Below are positions 26,246-32,678 of a stretch of 64,000 nt of DNA, in pieces. The number at the start of each line of letters is the position of its first letter. Within the stretch, counting starts at the first letter, position 1. The translations under genes and the position numbers were made by a program. The notes beneath the pieces were generated by a model. The model had not been told where the DNA came from and did no database searches. It saw only the letters and a program-made list of their open reading frames with translations. Origin of the DNA: Neofamilia massiliensis. Lineage in GTDB: Bacteria > Bacillota > Clostridia > Tissierellales > Peptoniphilaceae. Location of the stretch: contig NZ_CYUJ01000003.1 of assembly GCF_001299475.1 (NCBI RefSeq), positions 438,409 through 502,408 on the forward strand. Direction: 5' to 3'.

Positions 26246-26484
26246 CGATATACCTCCAAAGTATCTAGCGTATTTTTAATTAATTACGCTGTCTACTTTG
26301 GGCACATCGGTACACTTTGGGCCTGTCCCCCTTAACCACGTTACTACCAACCGCTAGGGAGAGTCGATTGGCTAAAATCTGACTGCCTATTTAGCTGTGT
26401 CCCCATTTAATCACAAATGAACTGCGTATTTGTAGTAAAACTGACTTTTTTGAACTGCGTATTTGCAAAAATAAAAATTATCGC

Positions 26485-26571
26485 CAAACACTGGAATGAA
26501 AAACGGACAAACACTGGAATGAAAAACAGCCAAATACTGGAATGAAAAATAGCCAAATACTGGAATAGAGA
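26485..26571. repeat. Tandem 23-bp repeat, four units
   Basis: Units start at 26485, 26508, 26531 and 26554 with consensus CAAATACTGGAATGAAAAAT plus three bases. The period is exactly 23 bp. The last unit is truncated. No spacer differences as in CRISPR, and no long open frame through it. Confidence 0.85.
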
Positions 26572-26681
26572 TTTTTTATTTTAAATTTAAAAGATACAAA
26601 AGCAGAAATTTGTTAGTTAACGAAATATACTCTGCGTCACAACAACTTTTGCTAACGGCGAAACCTTTCCACCATTCCACT

Positions 26682-26706
26682 GGGACACACATAAATGAAT
26701 GTCCCC
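26682..26706. repeat. GGGGAC-type palindrome, empty form
   Basis: GGGACACACATAAATGAATG followed by TCCCC. The loop is ATAAATGA; the same sequence with the core inserted is at 28879-29004. Confidence 0.75.
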
Positions 26707-27104
26707 TCACAGCCCTTGCCAAAAAAGGCGAAGCAGCGCTAGCTCCAACTCTTTAACTTATTAAATAGAGTAAAGAACAGAAAAAAACTTACTCAAACGG
26801 CGAAGCAGCCTTCCGCAGGAACAGTTTAGGGTGAAAGGAGAGGTAGGTCTCGGGAGGAGAACATGAGGGAGTCGAAGCCCTAGTCCAAATCTTTGATTTG
26901 GCTAACAGGTCTTATGTACAGATTTGAATCTGACTGCCAGCTCCCTTAGCCTCCTCCTGAGGGTGAAATTCTTTAAGTTAAAAAGAAAGATTATGCGTCA
27001 CAATAACTTTAAAATACGACGAAGCTACCACAATCTGTACGCTAAGGTAAAAATTTAAAATCAATAATAATTTAGAAATCAGCGAAGCCAAACCACCATT
27101 TTAT

Positions 27105-27130
27105 GGGGACACACATAAATGAATGTCCCC
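27105..27130. repeat. GGGGAC palindrome, empty form
   Basis: GGGGACACACATAAATGAAT followed by GTCCCC, 26 nt. It is the cleanest empty counterpart of the filled copy at 28879-29004. Confidence 0.8.
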
Positions 27131-27663
27131 TCACAGCCCTTGCCTACAGCGAATCCTTATCAAAGCTCTTCTAAAAGAAAGAAAAACCATTTTTCCTAAA
27201 CTCACCCAGCCATCGGCGAAGCAGCCTTCCGCAGGAACAGTTTAGGGTGTAAGAAAGGGTAGGGTTTGGGGAGGAGAACATGAGGGAGAATTAAAGCCCT
27301 AGTCCAAATCTTTGATTTGGCTAACAGGTCTTATGCAAAAGATTCCCAAGAAGCCGACTGAAAGGAAGGCTGATTGGCTAGAATCTGACTGCCAGCTCCC
27401 TTCGTTCCCTTCCCCAATTTATCTAAACTCTTTTAAAAGAAAATAAGATTAACTAGCCTAAACAACTTCAGCAAACGGCGAAGCTACCACATATTTCTAA
27501 CTAACACGATAAATCATGCGTCACAATACTTTAGTAAAAAAATAAAAATTAAAGAAAAACCAAAAAAATCCCCTATGTAACATCAACTTTACATAAATTC
27601 CTAGAAGATTTGCTAGAAAAATCTCCAAAGACAAGTATAATAAAAATAAAAGGAGGCAAAAAA

Positions 27664-28182
27664 ATGACCCTAGGAGAAAAAATCCAAAAACTAAGAAAAG
27701 AAAAACAAATGAGCCAAGAAGACCTAGCAGAAAAACTAAAAGTTTCTAGACAGACAATCTCACGTTGGGAACAAGACCAGGCCCTTCCTGACCTTTCAAA
27801 CATAATCGCCTTGGGAAAAATATTTTCCGTATCCATAGACGACCTGGTCCAAACAGACCTAGAAAACCTAAAAGACAACAAAGACACAGTCGGCCTAGCC
27901 AAAGACCTTTACGCCTATAAAATGCGAATAACCTTTGGCATTATCCTAATAACCATAGGAATAATAATGGCCATCGGCCTAAGCATATACGGCTCAATGC
28001 AAGATTCATATGTAGTAATGATTGATAAGCCAGACCTAAGTGGCCTCAAAGCATTTTTATTTGTAAATAAACTCTACTGGGTCTACTTCCTAAGCCTGGC
28101 CCTTGCTTTAGTAGGACTAGGCCTAACAGGAGTCCTAAACAAACTTGGGGTCTTTGGTAAAAAAGATAAAGAAGAAAAATAA
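27664..28182 (+). CDS. XRE-family regulator with C-terminal membrane segments
   Basis: The 172 residues have an N-terminal HTH_3 domain (EKIQKLRKEKQMSQEDLAEKLKVSRQTISRWEQ...) followed by a linker and two TM helices (about 92-116 and 136-158). Membrane-tethered XRE regulators of this form are common in Firmicutes and usually have unknown signals. AAAGGAGG precedes ATG at 27664; the frame is open further upstream, but that part lacks a ribosome site. A TATAAT lies near 27638. It is isolated in repeat DNA with its own terminator. Confidence 0.85.
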   Translation: MTLGEKIQKLRKEKQMSQEDLAEKLKVSRQTISRWEQDQALPDLSNIIALGKIFSVSIDDLVQTDLENLKDNKDTVGLAKDLYAYKMRITFGIILITIGIIMAIGLSIYGSMQDSYVVMIDKPDLSGLKAFLFVNKLYWVYFLSLALALVGLGLTGVLNKLGVFGKKDKEEK

Positions 28183-28197
28183 AGAAAATAAATTTAG

Positions 28198-28227
28198 GGT
28201 TTATCTCATAAAGATAGACCTTTTTTT
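28198..28227 (+). terminator. Terminator of the XRE gene
   Basis: GGTTTATCT-CATAA-AGATAGACC stem followed by seven T. Confidence 0.8.
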
Positions 28228-28336
28228 CAATTTCAAAAAATTTTTCTCATATTAAGTGACATTTTGACCGACACTTTATAAAATTCCGTCCCAAAAATCA
28301 CATCATATTTGGGACAAATCTATTTACGTATTAACT

Positions 28337-28663
28337 CTATTTATATACCTTCCAATAACCATCCCTAGCACTGCCAACGTATTCTATTATTTTTTCATCA
28401 GTGAGAACTTTTAAATCTCTTTTTATAGTTCTTTCTGTTACATTAAACTGTTTTGAAAGCTCACTAGCAGTAATTTTAGAGTTTGTTCTTATTATTTCAA
28501 CTATCTTTTTATGCCTATCTACTGGTTTTAATTTATCACTTTGAGTGACATTTTGGGTGACATTTTTGGTGACATTTTGCCATTCACTTTCACCGTCATT
28601 TTGACCGACATTTTGACCGTCATTTTGACCGTCATTTTGACCGACAAAAATTTTTTGTTTCAT
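28337..28663 (-). pseudogene. C-terminal fragment of a winged-helix/AlbA_2-type regulator
   Basis: The 108 residues consist of a low-complexity stretch (QNDGQNDGQNVGQNDG, then NVTKNVTQNVTQ) and a helix-turn-helix (KITASELSKQFNVTERTIKRD... GYWKVYK). This is the usual C-terminal end of large ATP-binding AlbA_2-type transcriptional regulators, but the N-terminal catalytic part is missing. The frame stays open upstream to about 28798 without a matching domain (AENCFEDEKEFFTYNFVFNS...). No ribosome site precedes ATG. I read it as a gene remnant; a small free-standing regulator is the alternative. Confidence 0.5.
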
Positions 28664-28798
28664 TGTTCTTGTCTTAGCAACGGCAAAATCATTTACTGTT
28701 TTTATATCAAGTACATAGGCTTCGCTATTAAAAACAAAGTTATAAGTAAAAAACTCTTTTTCATCTTCAAAACAATTCTCAGCTCTTGGGGAAACTTA

Positions 28799-29043
28799 CC
28801 AAATCTCTTCTAAAAGAAAGAAAAATATTTTTCCTAAACAACTTCAGCAAACGGCGAAGCCTTTACTACGATTCCCCCGGGGACACACATAAATAGGCAG
28901 TCAGATTCAACCAATCAGCCTTCCCTTTGGTCGGCTTCTTGGGAATCTTTTGCACGAGACCTGCTACAAAATCAAAGATTTTGGCTAGGGCTTCGAATGT
29001 CCCCTAACAATCCTTGCTAACGGCGAAGCAAACCACAATCTTT
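28799..29043. repeat. Repeat cluster with filled GGGGAC palindrome (core forward)
   Basis: GCGAAGC units at about 28851 and 29022 flank a palindrome whose arms are GGGGACACACATAAAT (28879-28894) and AATGTCCCC (28996-29004). Between them is a 101-nt core in forward orientation (28895-28995), from AGGCAGTCAGATT to GGCTAGGGCTTCG. No gene is visible. Confidence 0.8.
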
Positions 29044-29069
29044 AAAAAAAGACGCCTCTTAAGCGTCTT
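29044..29069 (-). terminator. Terminator of the first pilus-locus sortase gene
   Basis: AGACGC...GCGTCT stem followed by seven T on the minus strand, directly after the sortase stop. Confidence 0.8.
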
Positions 29070-29072
29070 CTC

Positions 29073-29918
29073 TTACTTTCTCAAATATTTAATTAAAGAA
29101 TAAAAATTCTTAAAAATAGCCAAGTACAAAATCACAGTCAGACCATAAGTCCCGTACTTTAATAACTTTGACGAAAGATCAGGTTCTTCACCGTGAATAT
29201 CTGAAAAAGATTTCAATTCCATAAGCTCTGGCTCTTCTTCCTCAACAACTCTGACCCCATTAACAAGTAACCTGTCAGGTCTAGGCGGTCTTAGCGGATG
29301 GCAGGCCATTAAAGAAACCATATCCAAATCGTCCTTGGCCTTCAAAAGATCCCAATCATAAGGCCCAATAACCTCATGATCAACAACCTCATAAGTCAAA
29401 AGCCCAGTAGGTCCATCAAGATAAAACCTGTCTCCAGCAACAAGGTCTTCGATCTTTAAAAACATCAGGTCTCCCCACCAGCCTCTGTGACCAGCAATAA
29501 CAGACCTTTGCCCTTTCCCACCAATAGGAAGAGCCGACCCCTCAAGTTGGGCAACACCCCAATCAAGGTGTTCATAAGTCGCATCAAGATAAACAGGTTT
29601 TCTAATATCTAACTTTGGAATATAAAGAAAAGAAAAAGCCTGGTCCTTATCAAAATCAAGATCATAACTAGCTTCAAGCTCATCATCTTGGTCATCCCTA
29701 AAAGGATCCACCAAAAGATTAAAAGACTGGTCCATTAGCCTTTGATTATAGGCAACAAACTGCCTAGCATCAAGATCTTCCTCGGCTTTAAAATCCGCAT
29801 AAGTACTAGAAGCAGAAAGCTCCCTAAAAGAAATCCTAGTCAGCCCCCAAAGCGGCAAAGCCAACCCAAGAATCACCAAAACATATCCAATAACAACCCA
29901 TGGAGATTTTTTTCTCAT
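29073..29918 (-). CDS. Class C sortase (housekeeping or pilus-type), variant active-site context
   Basis: The 281 residues have an N-terminal TM helix, a lid motif (VDPF, about residue 71-74), the sortase barrel with catalytic His in VIAGHRGWWGD, Cys in SLMACHPLRPPRPDRLLVNG and Arg in the same segment, and a C-terminal TM helix. The lid and two TM helices mark class C. The Cys context is ACHPLRPPRP rather than TCTP as in the two sister sortases, so it may handle a different substrate or the final wall attachment. It is separated from them by the RAYT gene and REP repeats. ATG has AGGAGGGAG upstream. Confidence 0.88.
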   Translation of the reverse strand: MRKKSPWVVIGYVLVILGLALPLWGLTRISFRELSASSTYADFKAEEDLDARQFVAYNQRLMDQSFNLLVDPFRDDQDDELEASYDLDFDKDQAFSFLYIPKLDIRKPVYLDATYEHLDWGVAQLEGSALPIGGKGQRSVIAGHRGWWGDLMFLKIEDLVAGDRFYLDGPTGLLTYEVVDHEVIGPYDWDLLKAKDDLDMVSLMACHPLRPPRPDRLLVNGVRVVEEEEPELMELKSFSDIHGEEPDLSSKLLKYGTYGLTVILYLAIFKNFYSLIKYLRK

Positions 29919-29937
29919 CTTCTCCCTCCTTTATATT

Positions 29938-29963
29938 GGGGACATTCCTTCAGGTGTGTCCCC
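29938..29963. repeat. GGGGAC palindrome (REP-like)
   Basis: GGGGACATTCCTTCAGGTG followed by TGTCCCC. It sits 20 bp upstream of the sortase start, so it is in the leader if transcribed from further right. Confidence 0.8.
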
Positions 29964-30006
29964 TTTATCTTCATCTAAACGTGTCGAATTGCACACGGTA
30001 TTTTCT

Positions 30007-30032
30007 GGGGACATTCCTTCAGGTGTGTCCCC
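30007..30032. repeat. GGGGAC palindrome (REP-like)
   Basis: Identical to the copy at 29938-29963. Between them is CGTGTCGAATTGCACACGG, also seen near 32738. Confidence 0.8.
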
Positions 30033-30058
30033 GTTCTCAGCACGATGGTGGTTTCACC

Positions 30059-30137
30059 GGGGACAGGCCCAAAGGGACAGTCCCCTTTCTTCCTTGCCCA
30101 CCAAAGTGTGGGGACTGACCCTTGTGGTCTGTCTCCC
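30059..30137. repeat. REPIN-like inverted doublet, downstream side of RAYT
   Basis: Unit 1 (30059-30085) reads GGGGACAGGCCCAAAGGG...GTCCCC. Unit 2 (30110-30137) is nearly the reverse complement (GGGGACTGACCCTTGTGG...). The two are separated by 24 bp. The RAYT gene ends 31 bp further on. Confidence 0.85.
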
Positions 30138-30167
30138 TTATCCACAAAAAACTATCTTTCCACAAAA

Positions 30168-30704
30168 CTATTTCCCAAACAAGAACTCATTATACAACTC
30201 AATTGCTCTATTAATATTATCAGAAAAATAGCCTAAAATATACCCACAATCGCAAAAAGAATTATCATTAGAAAGATAAAACCTGTGAGAAGTAAAACGA
30301 TCAATATAATCCTTAGATAACATAGCATTATCAGAATTTAAATGTATGTACCTAACAACATCCAACAAATAACTATCATCCTTACAAGCCTTAGAAGAAA
30401 ACCTAGAAGCAAATATAACCCCATACCTGTTATATTTCTTATTAAAATAGTAAGTATAAGACTGCTGAATGCTTTTCATAACCCTAGACAGCAAATCTCC
30501 CTCGGCCCTTAAAAGCAAATGAACATGATTGTCCATAATACAATAAGAATAAACACTAATAGGGTACTTTTCTTTAGCAGCTTTAACCAAAGAAATATAC
30601 TTATCCTTGTCCTGATCATCGATAAAAATATTATTACCATTATTTCCTCTAGCAAAAATATGATAAACACCAGAATCAGATAACTCTCTTGCTCTTCTAG
30701 GCAT
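30168..30704 (-). CDS. REP-associated tyrosine transposase (RAYT)
   Basis: The 178 residues match the TnpA_REP/RAYT branch of Y1 HUH transposases. They start MPRRARELSDSGVYHIFARG, have the HUH motif in CIMDNHVHLLLRAE (about residues 58-71), a Tyr-rich helix with QQSYTYYFNKKYNRYGVIFASR, and DVVRYIHLNSDNA. RAYTs are single-copy domesticated transposases that maintain REP/REPIN palindromes in the genome. Inverted GGGGAC doublets lie on both sides (30059-30137 and 30761-30844), and more are spread through the window. It is inserted between two sortase genes, so it is not part of the pilus pathway. ATG has AAAGGAGAA upstream. Confidence 0.9.
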   Translation of the reverse strand: MPRRARELSDSGVYHIFARGNNGNNIFIDDQDKDKYISLVKAAKEKYPISVYSYCIMDNHVHLLLRAEGDLLSRVMKSIQQSYTYYFNKKYNRYGVIFASRFSSKACKDDSYLLDVVRYIHLNSDNAMLSKDYIDRFTSHRFYLSNDNSFCDCGYILGYFSDNINRAIELYNEFLFGK

Positions 30705-30760
30705 AAATTCTCCTTTATAAAAAACGTTTTGTTGGTTAACTAAGGTAATGTGGTTTCACC

Positions 30761-30844
30761 GGGGACAGGCCCAAAGGGACAGTCCCCTTACTAATTCCCC
30801 TGTCTCCACACAACGTGGGGACTGACCCTTGTGGTCTGTCCCCC
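30761..30844. repeat. REPIN-like inverted doublet, upstream side of RAYT
   Basis: Unit 1 (30761-30787) and unit 2 (30817-30844) repeat the arrangement at 30059-30137 in the same order, with a 29-bp spacer. It also separates RAYT from the sortase gene ending at 30857. Confidence 0.85.
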
Positions 30845-30856
30845 TTTACTACATTA

Positions 30857-31708
30857 CTACCAAAACTTTGACTTCTTCTCTATTTCCCTAATCCTTCTAA
30901 ACCTCTTCACAGTTAAAATCGCAACGATAATAACAAGAAGGCCAAGGCCATAAACCCACAGCCTTAAATCCCTGCCAGTTGGCATAGTGAGAATAGGTTC
31001 AACAACAGGCGGAACATATTCGACCCTGTGGCCCCTAACTAACAACCTGTGAGAATTAATCATATAAGGCGTACAAGTGAGTAAGGTCATAAGATCTTCC
31101 CCCTCAACAACCAAAACAGGCTCAAAATTACTAGGCTCAACAGTGAGAATTTGGTCCACCTCATAGGCAAGAGTCGTCTCAAGATTCGTATAATAGAAAA
31201 TATCTCCCATCTCCATCTTGTCAAGGTCCCTAAAGAGCTTTACAGAAGGAAGGCCCCTGTGGGCAGTAATAACCGCATGAGTATCAACTCCCCCAATAGG
31301 AAGAGAAGTTCCCTCCAAGTGGCCACAAGCCTTTTGCAAAACTTCCTCAGAAGTTCCCGCATAAACAGGAATGTTCTCCCTGATTTTAGGAACAGAAACA
31401 TAACCAATATGCTCACGAAGCTCAAGCATCCTAGCATAATTTGCGATCCCCTCTTTCTCCTCATCAGAATAAGGATCCGCCAGCCTCGAAGGATCAAGAG
31501 TCTGATTATAAAGCCTCGCCAGTCTCATCCTCTCTTCGATTTCCTCACGATCAAGAGCCTGAGCCCTTTCATCAAAAGCCATAACCTCATTATTATTTTG
31601 CACCCTATAATAAAAATTCGAAACCATAGGATAAACAAAAATCAAAAGACCAAGGACAAAAATCAAAATAATCTTCCAGTTTTTCTTAAAACCCTTACTA
31701 ATCTTCAT
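30857..31708 (-). CDS. Class C sortase, pilus assembly
   Basis: The 283 residues have an N-terminal TM helix after KISKGFKKNW, a lid motif (DPYSDEEKE), catalytic His in VITAHRGLPS, Cys in LLTCTPYMINSHRLLVRGHR with the Arg, and a C-terminal TM helix. This is the standard set of a pilin-polymerising sortase. The ATG at 31708 overlaps the end of the preceding sortase gene by 11 bp, so the two are translated together. A longer frame to 31819 is open, but it lies inside the upstream gene and has no ribosome site. Confidence 0.92.
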   Translation of the reverse strand: MKISKGFKKNWKIILIFVLGLLIFVYPMVSNFYYRVQNNNEVMAFDERAQALDREEIEERMRLARLYNQTLDPSRLADPYSDEEKEGIANYARMLELREHIGYVSVPKIRENIPVYAGTSEEVLQKACGHLEGTSLPIGGVDTHAVITAHRGLPSVKLFRDLDKMEMGDIFYYTNLETTLAYEVDQILTVEPSNFEPVLVVEGEDLMTLLTCTPYMINSHRLLVRGHRVEYVPPVVEPILTMPTGRDLRLWVYGLGLLVIIVAILTVKRFRRIREIEKKSKFW

Positions 31709-32678
31709 TAGACTCGTCCCTTTCCTTATTAACTTGATTATTAAGACCTTGACCACCAGCAGCCTTCTCTTTATCAATCTCCCTTTGCTTTCTGGCAATA
31801 GCCCTAAGCTGACGCTCAAGCCTCTTAGCCTTCCTATTTAAGAAAATAAAGGCGATAAGAAGAATTAAAAGAATTACAGCCAATACAATAAAGGCCTGCT
31901 TATAAATAAAGTTAGAAGAAAGATCCTGAATAATAGGCTCCTCAACCTCAGGAATATAATCAATCCTATGACCTCTAACAATAAGCCTGTGAGTATTAAT
32001 CATAACAGGCGTACAAGTAAGTAGAGTCATAAGGTCTCTGCCAGGTTGAATTAAAAGCTGACTAAAATCGCTAGGGTCAATAACATCAATATGGTCAATT
32101 TGAAAAGCCATAGTCCCTTCGATATTGTGATAATAAAACTTGTCCCCAACCTCAAGATCGTGAAGGTCAGTAAAAAGTCTAGCCTTAGGAAGCCCAGAAT
32201 GAGCAGTAATAACAGAATGAGTAGAATTCCCCCCAATAGGAAGAGAAGTCCCCTCAAGATGCCCTGCCCCCTTTTGCAAAACCTCCTCAGCCGTACCAGC
32301 ATAAACAGGAATATCGATATTAATACGAGGAATTTGGATATGGCCGATCTTCTCATGAAGCTCAAGCATCCTAGCATAATTCTCAAAAGCCTCCTCCTTC
32401 TTATTCTCAGAATAAGGATCCTCAGTAATAATATTAGCAAGAGTATCATTATAAACCTGGGCAAGGTCCATACGACGAGCAATCTCTGCCTCATCAAGCT
32501 CAGACCTAGCCTCTTGGAAATCCGAAACCTCATTAGACGCCTCAACCCTATAATACCAATCCGAAATCATAGGATAAGACAAAATCCCCAGCCCAATAAT
32601 AAAAACCAAAACAAAAGGCCAATTAGACTTTTTCTTTTTTCTTTTCTTTTTTTTCTTAAAATTCTTATCTTCGTTCAC
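31698..32678 (-). CDS. Class C sortase, pilus assembly
   Basis: The 326 residues have a Lys-rich start (KKKKKRKKKKSN), TM helix 1, lid motif DPYSENKKEE, catalytic His in VITAHSGLPKAR, Cys in LLTCTPVMINTHRLIVRGHR and TM helix 2, followed by a long basic cytoplasmic tail (about residues 280-326). It is closely related to its downstream partner and probably arose by duplication. The start is GTG. The two enzymes may prefer different pilins of the locus. Confidence 0.92.
   Translation of the reverse strand: MNEDKNFKKKKKRKKKKSNWPFVLVFIIGLGILSYPMISDWYYRVEASNEVSDFQEARSELDEAEIARRMDLAQVYNDTLANIITEDPYSENKKEEAFENYARMLELHEKIGHIQIPRINIDIPVYAGTAEEVLQKGAGHLEGTSLPIGGNSTHSVITAHSGLPKARLFTDLHDLEVGDKFYYHNIEGTMAFQIDHIDVIDPSDFSQLLIQPGRDLMTLLTCTPVMINTHRLIVRGHRIDYIPEVEEPIIQDLSSNFIYKQAFIVLAVILLILLIAFIFLNRKAKRLERQLRAIARKQREIDKEKAAGGQGLNNQVNKERDESNED

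Larger units (their letters stand above)
24648..26304 (-). mobile_element. IS3-family (IS150-like) insertion sequence
   Basis: Imperfect terminal inverted repeats share AAAGTAGACA followed by TAATTAA-rich DNA: the left end starts TGTTTATAAAGTAGACA, and the right end (minus strand) starts TGCCCAAAGTAGACA. Between them are orfA and a broken orfB. The element sits inside GGGGAC-type repeat DNA: GTGGGGACTGTCCC on its left and GGGCCTGTCCCC on its right, which look like the two halves of a REP palindrome. No clear target duplication was found. Confidence 0.75.
26305..27600. repeat. Repeat-rich intergenic region
   Basis: No gene is visible in about 1.3 kb. Contents in order: the right half of a REP palindrome (26312-26330); a decayed core copy (26361-26388) ending TTTAGCTGTGTCCCC; two GAACTGCGTATTTG copies; the 23-bp tandem array (26485-26571); a REP palindrome (26682-26706); GCGAAGC-type units; a core copy with internal deletion (26871-26939) inside CTCGGGAGGAG...CTCCTCCTGAG arms; another REP (27105-27130); a full core copy (27290-27394) inside GGGGAGGAGAAC-type arms; and more GCGAAGC units to 27500. 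Confidence 0.75.

Noticed and set aside
26485-26571. Possible CRISPR array (regular 23-bp repeats)
   Set aside because: Units are contiguous with no unique spacers, and no cas gene is in the window.
27664-28663. XRE regulator and the neighbouring convergent fragment as a toxin-antitoxin pair
   Set aside because: They are convergent, separated by a terminator, and the second lacks a toxin domain.
29742-30236. Several overlapping short frames around the REP doublets
   Set aside because: They run through palindromes and antisense to the sortase or RAYT genes; no start signals.
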